Positions 7,042-14,127 of a stretch of DNA of 17,130 nt are shown here, piece by piece; position 1 is the first letter of the stretch, and every line of letters starts with the position of its first letter. The position numbers and the translations under genes were made by a program. Below the pieces are notes generated by a model, which did not search any database, was not told the DNA's origin, and worked only from the letters and a program-made list of their open reading frames with translations. Origin of the DNA: JAFALX01 sp036378495 (GTDB lineage Bacteria > Chloroflexota > Dormibacteria > Aeolococcales > Aeolococcaceae); NCBI GenBank assembly GCA_036378495.1, contig DASUWI010000061.1:1-17130 (forward strand), in the 5' to 3' direction.

Positions 7042-7197
7042 GTGAAGATCATCAGGTGCGAGTGCGGATTCGTCGCCCGCGGTGACAGCGACGACGAGGT
7101 GATCGAGGTGATCCGGAGCCACCTGGCCACTGACCACCCGAACCTCCTCGAGTCGGTGAGCCGCCAGGACATCCAGGGCTGGATCCAGGTCGAATAG
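7042..7197 (+). CDS. DUF1059-type small protein, 51 aa
   Basis: A short gene beginning with GTG at 7042 and preceded by an excellent ribosome binding site (GGAGGAG at 7030-7036, five bases away). The 51-aa product starts MKIIRCECGFVARG and contains C6-x-C8 with H27 and H32, the cysteine/histidine pattern of DUF1059 proteins, which may bind a metal. The Glu/Asp-rich helix (15-27) also fits that family. A TATGGT hexamer (7010-7015) is a candidate -10 box. It is divergent from the BTAD regulator and followed by a hairpin at 7207. The biochemical role of DUF1059 is unknown. Confidence 0.82.
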   Translation: MKIIRCECGFVARGDSDDEVIEVIRSHLATDHPNLLESVSRQDIQGWIQVE

Positions 7198-7206
7198 GCC
7201 CGGAGA

Positions 7207-7230
7207 CGCCAAGGTTTGGCCAACCTGGCG
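7207..7230 (+). terminator. Imperfect hairpin after the DUF1059 gene
   Basis: CGCCAAGGTT (7207-7216) pairs with AACCTGGCG (7222-7230) with one bulged A, around a TGGCC loop. It begins 10 bases after the stop at 7197 and lies about 55 bases before the rhodanese start. No T-run follows, so it may be a terminator or an operator for the downstream gene. Confidence 0.38.
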
Positions 7231-7285
7231 GCAATGATGGCGCCGTACAACGGGGCTGATCCGCAATCGTTCACCGGAGAGCCCC

Positions 7286-8113
7286 ATGCGCACCGCCACC
7301 AACCTTTCGCACGCTCTCGTCGACGCACGCTGGCTTGCCGAACACCTGTCGGACCCATCGGTCCGGGTGGTCGAGGTCGACGTGAGCCGCGCCGCGTATG
7401 ACCGGTGGCACATCACCGGCGCCGTGCTCTGGAACATCTATCAGGACGTGAAGGACGCCGGGTATCACACGGTCGGCATCCCTGCGCTCGCACAGCTGAT
7501 CGGGCGCTCCGGCATCAGCAGGGCATCCACCGTGGTGCTCTACGGCTATGCGCCGGCGATGGGGTTCTGGCTGATGAAGCTGCTCGGACATCGCGACGCG
7601 CGCATCCTCGACTGCTCCCGCGATGCCTGGCGCGCCGACGGCCACAGCATCAGCACGTCGCCCGGCGAACCAGCTCCGGTTGCGTACGCGGTGCACACCG
7701 TGGACGAGTCCATCCGCGCCGGCCGCGACCGGGTGGCACAGGCGTTGGACGCTCAGGGAACCGTTCTCCTCGACGTGCGCTCCGCCGCCGAATACCGCGG
7801 CGAGCGATTCTGGCCCTCCGGAGCGATGGATCCCACCGGCCGCGCCGGACACCTGCCCTCCGCCATCAACGCGCCCCTCGAGGGCATCCTCGACGAGCGC
7901 GGGTCATTCCGGTCCACGCACGAGTTGCGCGAGGTCCTCGCGTCAGGAGACCTCGATGGCGATGCGGAGCTGATCACGTACTGCACGATCGGCGGCCGAG
8001 CTTGCACCGCATGGTTTGTGCTGACGCAGCTGCTGGGACGCGACGGCGTGCGCGTCTACGACGGTTCGTGGGCGGAGTGGGGTCGCCTGCCCGGCGCGCC
8101 GGTGGAGTCCTAG
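7286..8113 (+). CDS. Two-domain rhodanese-like sulfurtransferase
   Basis: A 275-aa cytoplasmic protein with tandem rhodanese domains, the architecture of thiosulfate and 3-mercaptopyruvate sulfurtransferases. The N-terminal domain (about 8-125) lacks a catalytic cysteine (YGYAPAMGFW in place of the loop) and is structural. The C-terminal domain (about 137-270) has C233 in the CTIGGRA loop and YDGSWAEWG at 258-266, both family hallmarks. The loop is not the CRxGxT of classical thiosulfate:cyanide rhodanese nor the CGSGVT of mercaptopyruvate enzymes, so the donor is uncertain. The start is supported by GGAGA five bases upstream of the ATG. It converges on the kynureninase gene (11-base gap) and is probably not part of the tryptophan locus. 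Confidence 0.9.
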   Translation: MRTATNLSHALVDARWLAEHLSDPSVRVVEVDVSRAAYDRWHITGAVLWNIYQDVKDAGYHTVGIPALAQLIGRSGISRASTVVLYGYAPAMGFWLMKLLGHRDARILDCSRDAWRADGHSISTSPGEPAPVAYAVHTVDESIRAGRDRVAQALDAQGTVLLDVRSAAEYRGERFWPSGAMDPTGRAGHLPSAINAPLEGILDERGSFRSTHELREVLASGDLDGDAELITYCTIGGRACTAWFVLTQLLGRDGVRVYDGSWAEWGRLPGAPVES

Positions 8114-8140
8114 CCGCCGCACCGTCAGAGCCGGCGCGCC
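8093..8140. terminator. GC-rich stem spanning the convergent rhodanese/kynU junction
   Basis: GGCGCGCCGG (8093-8102, at the end of the rhodanese gene) is perfectly complementary to CCGGCGCGCC (8131-8140, at the end of kynU), with a 28-base loop containing both stop codons. The first copy is also a 12-bp self-palindrome (8091-8102). It could stop transcription from either side, but there is no T-tract and both arms are coding. Confidence 0.3.
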
Positions 8141-9255
8141 GCGGCTCCGAGCTGGTCGACGGCGGACTCGAGCTGCGCATCGCTGAGATACGGAGCCGGA
8201 CCCAGCCGAAGGGTCTCGCCCCGGCTGTCGGTCATCACGCCCGCCGCCGCCAATTCGCGTTGCAGCCGTTCGGCGTGGCGCGAGCGCAGCGCGAGGAACC
8301 CACCGAATCGCTCCAGCGGCACGCTCCGGTCGCGTGTGATCAGGGCATCGGGGAGGTCGAGGGCGTCGAACGTCCTCGCCAGCAGCGATACCTGATGCCG
8401 GTACGAAGCGTGCAGGCGTTCCGGGGTGAGCTCCTGTTCGACGAAGAAGTCCAGCACTCGCGCGCCGCGGTAGTGGCTCGTCGGGTCATACGTCGACCCC
8501 GCGAACGCGGCCCCGCCACCCGGGTAGCCCACGGTCTCCGGATCCGCTGTCCGCTCCAATCCGGAGAAGTCCGCATACCACCCGGTGATCACCGGCCGCA
8601 TCGCCGACGCATGTGGCGGCAGGCGAAGGAAGCAGTTGCCCTCGCCCAGCTGCAGATACTTGTACCCGCCGCCAACAATCCAGGCCGACTCGAGGCCGTG
8701 GTCGTGGAGCCTGTACGGCATGGCGCCCAGCGCGTGATACACGTCGACGAGCAGCTCGACGCCGCGCGCCGCGCACTCCGACGCCAGCGCGTCCAGGCCC
8801 GGTGCCACGCGCGCGTCCTCGTACAGCACCGCGGACACGAGCACCGCGCCGGTGCGCTCGTCCACCGCGTCTGCGAGGCGTTCGGCAAGATCGTCGACGG
8901 GTCGCGCCGCAACGCGCGTCACGGGGAGCCATCCTTCGGCCAGCCGTGCGGTCTGCCGGCGCAGCGTGTGGAACTCGCCGTCGGTGGTCACAAGACCTGG
9001 TCGTTCCCGCAGATCCAGGGCGGAGAGAAAGCGGATCACCAGGTCGTGCGTGCTCGCGGCGAGTGCGACCTCCCCGCCCGGATCGCCGAGGAGGTCGCGC
9101 ACGCCCGCACGCACCCGCTCCGCCTTGGCAAACGCGCGCGACCACTTCTGGTCGAGATGTGAGGCCGCGTCCGCGAACGCTTCTCGCTGCCCCTCCAGCG
9201 CGACGTCGGGCCAGGCCTGGTGCGAATGCCCGGTGAGCAGCAGCCGCTCCGCCAC
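8125..9255 (-). CDS. kynU: Kynureninase (PLP-dependent), start codon uncertain
   Basis: Fold-type I PLP enzyme that cleaves kynurenine to anthranilate and alanine. From GTG 9255 (376 aa): PLP lysine K199 in GGGYKYLQLGEG, the D171-x-x-H174 pair in LLVDVYHALGA (contacting the pyridine nitrogen in this family), and GWYADF at 225-230 matching the GWxxH/D loop after the lysine. It is shorter than the 410-420 aa of classical KynU and belongs to a divergent branch, so a related lyase cannot be fully excluded. The frame stays open upstream and reads LNGLAQHYRHFR before the GTG, which looks like native N-terminus. A CTG at 9291, with GGAG six bases before it and overlapping the kynA stop (CTGA), would give 388 aa. 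Last gene of the paaX-kynU operon. Confidence 0.87.
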   Translation of the reverse strand: MAERLLLTGHSHQAWPDVALEGQREAFADAASHLDQKWSRAFAKAERVRAGVRDLLGDPGGEVALAASTHDLVIRFLSALDLRERPGLVTTDGEFHTLRRQTARLAEGWLPVTRVAARPVDDLAERLADAVDERTGAVLVSAVLYEDARVAPGLDALASECAARGVELLVDVYHALGAMPYRLHDHGLESAWIVGGGYKYLQLGEGNCFLRLPPHASAMRPVITGWYADFSGLERTADPETVGYPGGGAAFAGSTYDPTSHYRGARVLDFFVEQELTPERLHASYRHQVSLLARTFDALDLPDALITRDRSVPLERFGGFLALRSRHAERLQRELAAAGVMTDSRGETLRLGPAPYLSDAQLESAVDQLGAAARRL

Positions 9256-9287
9256 CCGGAAGTGGCGGTAGTGCTGCGCGAGGCCGT

Positions 9288-10082
9288 TCAGAGCTTGCTC
9301 CGAATCGCCCAGAGATCCGGAAACGCCGGGTGGAGCAGTGTGGTGCGCAGGTACGCGACGCCGGCCGAGCCGCCCGTGCCGCGCTTGTCACCGATTGTGC
9401 GTTCCACCATCTTCACGTGCCGGTACCGCCATTCCTGCAGGCCCTCGTCGAGGTCCACGAAGCGCTCACACACCTGCGCCGGCTCGCCGTTGTCGCGATA
9501 CACGCCGAGCAGCATCGCCTGGACTGCGGCTGAACCGCTCCACGGCAACGTCACGTCGCGTTGCAGCGCGTCGCCCGGCGCCGCGAATCCCACGTGCGTG
9601 AGATAGCGGAGCAGCGAGTCGAAGAGCGCCGGTCGCGACATCGCGGCCTCGATGCGCTTGCGCGGCGGCGTGCCCGCCGGGTAGTTGCGAAGCATCGCCG
9701 GATCGCGGCGGCCGAGCACTGCTTCGAGCTCACGAAACTGCGCGGATTGAAAGCCGCTTGCCGCTTCCAGGCGCTCGCGGAAGGAGCTGAACTGCTGCGG
9801 CGTCATGGTCTCCAGCACGTCGATCTGCGCCACCACGGTCTTGAGGATGGTGAGGATGCGCTTCAGGGTGGCCAGCGCCTGCGGCGTCTCGCCAGCCTCG
9901 AGCCTGGTCTGAAGAAACGCGAGCTCGTGCAGGATCTCCTTGAACCACAGCTCGTACACCTGGTGAATGACGATGAAGAGGAGCTCGTCGTGATCGCTCG
10001 ATCGCGGCCGCTGCGCGCCGAGGACTTCGTCGAGCGCGAGGTACGCGCTGTACGTCAGCGCGCGAGCATGATCGTCGCTCAC
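9288..10082 (-). CDS. kynA: Tryptophan 2,3-dioxygenase
   Basis: Heme enzyme that opens the indole ring of L-tryptophan with O2 to give N-formylkynurenine, the first step of the kynurenine route. Its 264 aa match bacterial TDO length. Conserved blocks are YSAYLALDEVLGAQ (11-24), DELLFIVIHQVYELWFKEI (32-50) with the substrate-site H40, and RHVKMVERTIGDKRGTGG (221-238) with the axial heme ligand H222 and the GTGGS loop that closes over substrate. GTG 10082 overlaps the stop of the upstream fusion enzyme (GTGA), so translation is coupled. The last codons run into the region where kynU translation probably begins. Being in one operon with kynU and the CoA-level monooxygenase points to tryptophan catabolism to anthranilate rather than NAD synthesis. 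Confidence 0.96.
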   Translation of the reverse strand: MSDDHARALTYSAYLALDEVLGAQRPRSSDHDELLFIVIHQVYELWFKEILHELAFLQTRLEAGETPQALATLKRILTILKTVVAQIDVLETMTPQQFSSFRERLEAASGFQSAQFRELEAVLGRRDPAMLRNYPAGTPPRKRIEAAMSRPALFDSLLRYLTHVGFAAPGDALQRDVTLPWSGSAAVQAMLLGVYRDNGEPAQVCERFVDLDEGLQEWRYRHVKMVERTIGDKRGTGGSAGVAYLRTTLLHPAFPDLWAIRSKL

Positions 10083-12481
10083 CGCACGGCAGCGCCCGAA
10101 CGTGCAGCCGAGGGATGCCAGCGCCGGTGTCGTGCGGCCGGGGCGCCGTCACGGATCAGCGTCAGCCGCGGCTTCGGCCCATCGACACGGCCCGCCAGCG
10201 GCTTGCGGCTCCCCGCCTTGAAGGGATCCGGCCACTCTGCGGCGGGCCCCGCGTAGCCCTGGTCGGCCGCCGCGTGCAGCGTCCAGTGCGGGTCGTACAG
10301 GTGCGCGCGTCCCACCGCACACAGGTCGGCGCGGCCGGCGAGAAGGATGGAGTTCACGTCGTCGTACGAGGAGATGGCACCCACCGCAATTGTCGCGATG
10401 CCGGCCTCGTTGCGGATGCGGTCGGCGAACGGGGTCTGGTACGAACGGCCGAACGCAGGGCGTTCATCCCTGATCACCTGGCCGGTGGACACGTCGATGG
10501 CATCGGCGCCGTGGGCCGCGAACGCCTTTGCGATCTCCACCGAATCCGCGGCGTCGATGCCGCCCTCGCTCCAGTCGGTTGCCGAGATGCGCACGCTCAT
10601 CGGACGATCGACGGGCCACACCGCGCGCAGCGCGGCGAAGACCTCGAGCGGATAGCGGAGCCGGGCGTGCAGGTCGCCGCCGTATTCGTCGCCACGCCGG
10701 TTGGTGAGGGGCGAGATGAAGCTGGAGAGCATGTAACCGTGCGCGCAGTGCAGCTCGAGGAGATCGAACCCGGCGCGTGCGCCGGCCTCGGCCGCGCGCA
10801 CGAACTGCTGCAGGATCTCGCGCATCTCCGTGACCGTCAGCTCTCGCGGCACCTGATTCACCGGGGAGTACGGGATCGGCGACGGCGCGCACACCTCCCA
10901 GTTGTCCGCCGGCAGCGGCTCGTCCATCGCCTTCCACATGAATTGTGTCGACCCTTTGCGCCCCGAGTGACCGAGCTGCAGACCGATCGCGGCGCTGCTC
11001 CTGCCGTGGACGAAGTCGACGATGCGGCGCCATCCGGCTTCGTGTTCGGGCCGGTACATTCCGGTGCAGCCCGGAGAGATGCGGCCCTCGGGTGAGACGC
11101 ACACCATCTCGGTCATCACGAGCGCGGCCCCGCCGAGTGCCTTGGCGCCAAGGTGCACCAGGTGGAAGTCGTTGGGCATGCCATCGACCGCCGAGTACAT
11201 GTCCATGGGCGACACCATGACGCGGTTCTTCAGCTCGAGGCCGCGCATGCGGAATCGCTGGAACATGGGCGCCGACACGCGCGGCGGCGCCGGCGTCACC
11301 CCGCGCTCCACCTCGGTGCCGGCGAACCACTCGTCACACGCCGCGACGAACTCCGGATCGCGCAGCCGCAGGTTGTCGTACGTGACACGCCGGCTCCGCG
11401 TGAGGATGTTGAAGGCGAACTGGCGCGGCTCCTGGCGCACGTACCGGCCCAGGTCCTCGAACCATTCGAGGCTCGCCTGGGCCGCGCGCTGTGTGGAGAG
11501 CACCACCGGACGGCGTTCCGCTTCGTAGGCGTCGAGCGCGGCGTCCAGCTCGTCATGCTCGTGCACGCAGGCGGCGAGCGCCAGCGCGTCCTCCATTGCC
11601 AGCTTCGTGCCTGAGCCGATGGAGAAGTGCGCCGTGTGCGCCGCGTCTCCGAGCAGCACGATGTTGCCGTGTCGCCAGGTCGCGCAGCGCACCGTGGTGA
11701 AGTTGATCCAGCGCGAATTGTTGCCCAGCAGTGCGTGACCATCGAGCACATCGGCGAACAGCTCGCGCACGCGCGCGATGCTTGCCTCGTCGCTCTCTCC
11801 TGGAGCAAGGCCGCGGCTCGACAGCGACGCGAACCCGGCGCGCCGCCAGACGGCGTCGTTCATCTCGATGATGAACGTGCTGCCACTCGGGCCGTACGGA
11901 TACCCGTGCACCTGCATCACGCCGTAGGGCGTCTCGGCAACGTAGAACTTGAACGCGTCGAAGACGAGGTCGGTGCCCAGCCACATGAATGTGCAGCGTC
12001 GACGATCCAGGGCCGGCTGGAAGACGCCGGCAAACTGGTCTCTGGTCACGGAGTTGACGCCGTCAGCAGCCACGACCAGGTCGTGGTGTTGGGCCAGCTC
12101 GGCAGCCGGCGGCGCGTCGCGACGAAAGCACACGGTGACGCCCAGCGAGGTGCACCGCTCCTGCAGGATCTGCAGCAGCTGCTTGCGGCTCATGGCCGCA
12201 AACCCGTGGCCACCCGAGGTGATGACCTCGCCGCGGTAGTGCACGTCGATGTCGTCCCAGCGCGCGAACCTGGCGGCCATGGCGTCGTGGATCGCGGGGT
12301 CTGCGTGCTCGATGCCGCCGAGCGTCTCGTCGGAGAAGACCACGCCGAATCCGAACGTGTCGTCGGCAGCGTTGCGTTCCCAGACGGTGATGTCCGCGCC
12401 AGGATGGAGTTGCTTGGCGAGCGCGGCGAAGTAGAGCCCGCCCGGGCCGCCGCCCACCACGGCGATGCGTTGCGCGCTCAC
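10079..12481 (-). CDS. FAD monooxygenase/old-yellow-enzyme fusion, anthraniloyl-CoA monooxygenase type
   Basis: An 800-aa two-flavin fusion. The N-terminal half (1-395) is a class A flavin monooxygenase: FAD-binding GGGPGG at 10-15, the DG motif at 140-141 and GDAAH at 278-282. The C-terminal half (about 405-770) is an old yellow enzyme FMN barrel: LQLGHSGRKGS (501-511), ELHCAHGYML (576-585), SPLTNRRGDEYGG (590-602) and the FMN phosphate loop near CAVGRAHLYD (721-730). This layout is that of 2-aminobenzoyl-CoA monooxygenase/reductase of Azoarcus evansii, which hydroxylates and then hydrogenates the ring. Salicylyl-CoA 5-hydroxylases share the first half, so substrate is inferred from kynA/kynU and the CoA ligase. 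GTG 12481 overlaps the paaX-like stop (GTGA). The Arg/Ala-rich last 20 residues look non-conserved. Confidence 0.92.
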   Translation of the reverse strand: MSAQRIAVVGGGPGGLYFAALAKQLHPGADITVWERNAADDTFGFGVVFSDETLGGIEHADPAIHDAMAARFARWDDIDVHYRGEVITSGGHGFAAMSRKQLLQILQERCTSLGVTVCFRRDAPPAAELAQHHDLVVAADGVNSVTRDQFAGVFQPALDRRRCTFMWLGTDLVFDAFKFYVAETPYGVMQVHGYPYGPSGSTFIIEMNDAVWRRAGFASLSSRGLAPGESDEASIARVRELFADVLDGHALLGNNSRWINFTTVRCATWRHGNIVLLGDAAHTAHFSIGSGTKLAMEDALALAACVHEHDELDAALDAYEAERRPVVLSTQRAAQASLEWFEDLGRYVRQEPRQFAFNILTRSRRVTYDNLRLRDPEFVAACDEWFAGTEVERGVTPAPPRVSAPMFQRFRMRGLELKNRVMVSPMDMYSAVDGMPNDFHLVHLGAKALGGAALVMTEMVCVSPEGRISPGCTGMYRPEHEAGWRRIVDFVHGRSSAAIGLQLGHSGRKGSTQFMWKAMDEPLPADNWEVCAPSPIPYSPVNQVPRELTVTEMREILQQFVRAAEAGARAGFDLLELHCAHGYMLSSFISPLTNRRGDEYGGDLHARLRYPLEVFAALRAVWPVDRPMSVRISATDWSEGGIDAADSVEIAKAFAAHGADAIDVSTGQVIRDERPAFGRSYQTPFADRIRNEAGIATIAVGAISSYDDVNSILLAGRADLCAVGRAHLYDPHWTLHAAADQGYAGPAAEWPDPFKAGSRKPLAGRVDGPKPRLTLIRDGAPAARHRRWHPSAARSGAAVR

Positions 12482-13296
12482 GCCGGCGCCACCGTGTCGA
12501 AGTAGCGCTGCGCGGGCTCGGCGAGTCCGCTGTACAGACGATGGAACAGGGACACCGCTTCGTCGCGGTGCAGCGGTGGCGGTGCCACGCTCAGCGGAAG
12601 CTCGGGGTCCATCGACGGAAACGCTCTGAAGCCGTTGACCAGGTGCGTTCGCTGCGTGAATGCCTCGAGATCGGTCATCCTCCGAGCCGCGCCCTCGCGC
12701 GCATGCGGCGAGAACGTGCGCACGAAGTGCCGGTAGCGCTCATCCAGCCCGCGCAGGTCCCACGTGCGCGCCACCACCCGAGCGAAGTCGACCGACGCCG
12801 CCGGTCGCCCCACCATGACGCCGGCGTAGTCGCAGACCTCGAGGTCGTCGAGCAGGGCGACCACCTCGGCTTCGCGGTCCCGTGCGGCAATCCAGGTGCC
12901 GTCCTGCAGGCTGCCGAACCCGAGAAATCGCAGCCGGCGCGCGAGCCGGCTGCGCTCGAGCTTGCGCTCGTCAGGGATCGCATGCCAGAGCACGGTCCAC
13001 GCGGCACCCGGATTGCGCTGTCGTCCCAGCGCAAAGATCCTGGTGTCGCCCTCGTCGAGAAGAGCCGCGCAGTGCGGTGTGAGCCGGTAGTGCACGAGCC
13101 GTCCGGTCCGCTCGCGTGCGAGCAGGCCGCGGGTCACCATGCGCGCCAGCGCCACCCGCGACGCTCCGACGCTGAACCCCAGGTCGGCGAGCAGCCGCAC
13201 GAGGCCACCCGACCAGACGGGCCGCGTACGCCGCTGCACATAGGTGCCGAGGAGCGTGAGGACGAGATCCTGGGGCTGCGTCTGCGAGCCGCCCAT
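12478..13296 (-). CDS. PaaX-family transcriptional regulator
   Basis: A 272-aa regulator of the PaaX family, whose founding member represses phenylacetate catabolism and is released by phenylacetyl-CoA. A winged helix spans about 29-73 (SGGLVRLLADLGFSVGASRV then the RTGRLVHYRLT wing). A central ferredoxin-like domain (about 95-175, WTVLWHAIPDERKLERSRL) and a C-terminal helical domain with RTFSPHAREG and HLVNGFRAFPSMDPELP follow, typical of the family. ATG 13296 was chosen because a GTG at 13305 would sit inside the -10 box at 13304-13309, whereas the ATG begins at the predicted transcription start. First gene of the operon; probably autoregulated. By position the likely effector is anthraniloyl-CoA or a downstream thioester, which is inference. 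Confidence 0.92.
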   Translation of the reverse strand: MGGSQTQPQDLVLTLLGTYVQRRTRPVWSGGLVRLLADLGFSVGASRVALARMVTRGLLARERTGRLVHYRLTPHCAALLDEGDTRIFALGRQRNPGAAWTVLWHAIPDERKLERSRLARRLRFLGFGSLQDGTWIAARDREAEVVALLDDLEVCDYAGVMVGRPAASVDFARVVARTWDLRGLDERYRHFVRTFSPHAREGAARRMTDLEAFTQRTHLVNGFRAFPSMDPELPLSVAPPPLHRDEAVSLFHRLYSGLAEPAQRYFDTVAPA

Positions 13297-13303
13297 GCCA
13301 CGC

Positions 13304-13342
13304 ACGGTACAGTTGACACCCCACCGAAGTCAACCGTAAAGT
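13304..13342. promoter_or_regulatory. Symmetric divergent promoter with PaaX-type operator candidate
   Basis: Everything here is symmetric about position 13323. Plus strand: TTGACA (13313-13318), 18-base spacer, TAAAGT (13337-13342), start near 13349-13350. Minus strand: TTGACT (13333 to 13328), 18-base spacer, TACCGT (13309 to 13304), start near 13296-13297. The two -35 boxes are the arms of an inverted repeat GTTGAC-N11-GTCAAC (13312-13334), the shape expected for a dimeric repressor that would block both promoters at once. The two operons it drives together hold the whole pathway. Both messages would have leaders of 0-5 bases. Confidence 0.75.
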
Positions 13343-13353
13343 GTCGTAGCGTC

Positions 13354-14127
13354 GTGAGCTTGGGAGAAGGCCGTCCCCCGTCAGCGCTGCACTTCGCTGA
13401 CCTGACATCACCACGCGCGGGCGCGCTCAGCGGGGGGGTGACGCCCGTCCTTCTGCTGCCTGTCGGCGCTGTGGAACCGCACGGTCCCCATGCTCCGCTC
13501 GACACGGATTCGATCATCTCGACGGCGGTCGCCGAGACCGCGGCGCGCGACCTGGCGGGCGATCACACGCTGCGCGTGCTGCTGCTGCCGCCGATTGGCT
13601 ACGGCGTCACGCGGTATGCCGCCGCCTTTCCCGGAGCGGTGTCGATCAGCGAGGTGACGCTCGAAACACTTGTGACCGAGGTGTGCAGCGGGGTGCGCGA
13701 CCAGGGATTCCCGCACGTGGTCATCGTCAACAGCCACTTCGAACCCGCGCACGTCGCTGCGCTGCGGCGCGCCGCGGAGCGCTCCGGCTCCGTGCTCTTC
13801 GATGTCACGCGCAGGCGCCTGGCGGAGCGGCTCACCGATGAGTTCAAGCGCGGGGCGGCGCACGCCGGACGCTATGAGACATCGCTCGTGCTCGCCGTCC
13901 GGCCGGACCTGGTCGACAGCGCGTGCATGCAGGAGCTGCCGCCGCACTTCGTGGACATGCCGGCGGCGATGGCCGCGGGGAAGACGGACTTCATGGCCAT
14001 GGACATGGGAGACGCGTACTGCGGCGCTCCTGCGGAGGCCACCGCCGCGGAGGGGGAGAGCACGCTGGCGACGCTGACCGCGATGCTCGTCGAGCTCATC
14101 CGCGAGCAGCTGGCGGCACGAGGATGA
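13354..14127 (+). CDS. Creatininase-family metal-dependent amidohydrolase, candidate N-formylkynurenine deformylase
   Basis: A 257-aa enzyme of the creatininase/formamide-hydrolase family (creatininase, MftE, archaeal ArfB deformylase). The metal-binding set is present: E41 and H43 in VEPHGPHAPLDTD, D52 in the same block, H128 and E130 in NSHFEPAH, and E175 in AGRYETSLVLA. NSHFE resembles the NGHYE of true creatininases more than the NGHGG of other branches. GTG 13354 lies 4-5 bases after the predicted transcription start; the frame continues upstream, but the promoter occupies it. It heads the plus operon and its stop overlaps the CoA ligase start (ATGA). No KynB- or AFMID-type formamidase is present although kynA and kynU are, so deformylation of N-formylkynurenine is an attractive but untested role. 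Another amide substrate is possible. Confidence 0.87.
   Translation: MSLGEGRPPSALHFADLTSPRAGALSGGVTPVLLLPVGAVEPHGPHAPLDTDSIISTAVAETAARDLAGDHTLRVLLLPPIGYGVTRYAAAFPGAVSISEVTLETLVTEVCSGVRDQGFPHVVIVNSHFEPAHVAALRRAAERSGSVLFDVTRRRLAERLTDEFKRGAAHAGRYETSLVLAVRPDLVDSACMQELPPHFVDMPAAMAAGKTDFMAMDMGDAYCGAPAEATAAEGESTLATLTAMLVELIREQLAARG

Noticed and set aside
7286..8113. Rhodanese as part of the kynurenine operon
   Set aside because: It is transcribed towards kynU on the opposite strand, has its own ribosome binding site, and no sulfur step is needed in the pathway.
10115..11095. Long plus-strand open frame opposite the monooxygenase/OYE gene (also 11627-12505)
   Set aside because: It lies antisense to clear OYE and FAD-monooxygenase motifs; the Arg/Val/His-rich product has no recognisable domain and is the usual mirror frame of GC-rich coding DNA.
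13303..13305. GTG 13305 as the start of the PaaX-like gene
   Set aside because: It overlaps the -10 box (13304-13309) of the gene's own predicted promoter, so it would not be on the transcript.
12541..13353. 5' extension of the creatininase open frame back to 12541
   Set aside because: It runs antisense through the PaaX-like gene and across the divergent promoter; homology to the family begins only near residue 12 of the GTG 13354 product.
13923..14123. 5' extension of the CoA ligase frame
   Set aside because: It overlaps the creatininase gene in another frame and gives an Arg/Gly/Ala-rich stretch; ATG 14124 with the ATGA overlap is the natural start.
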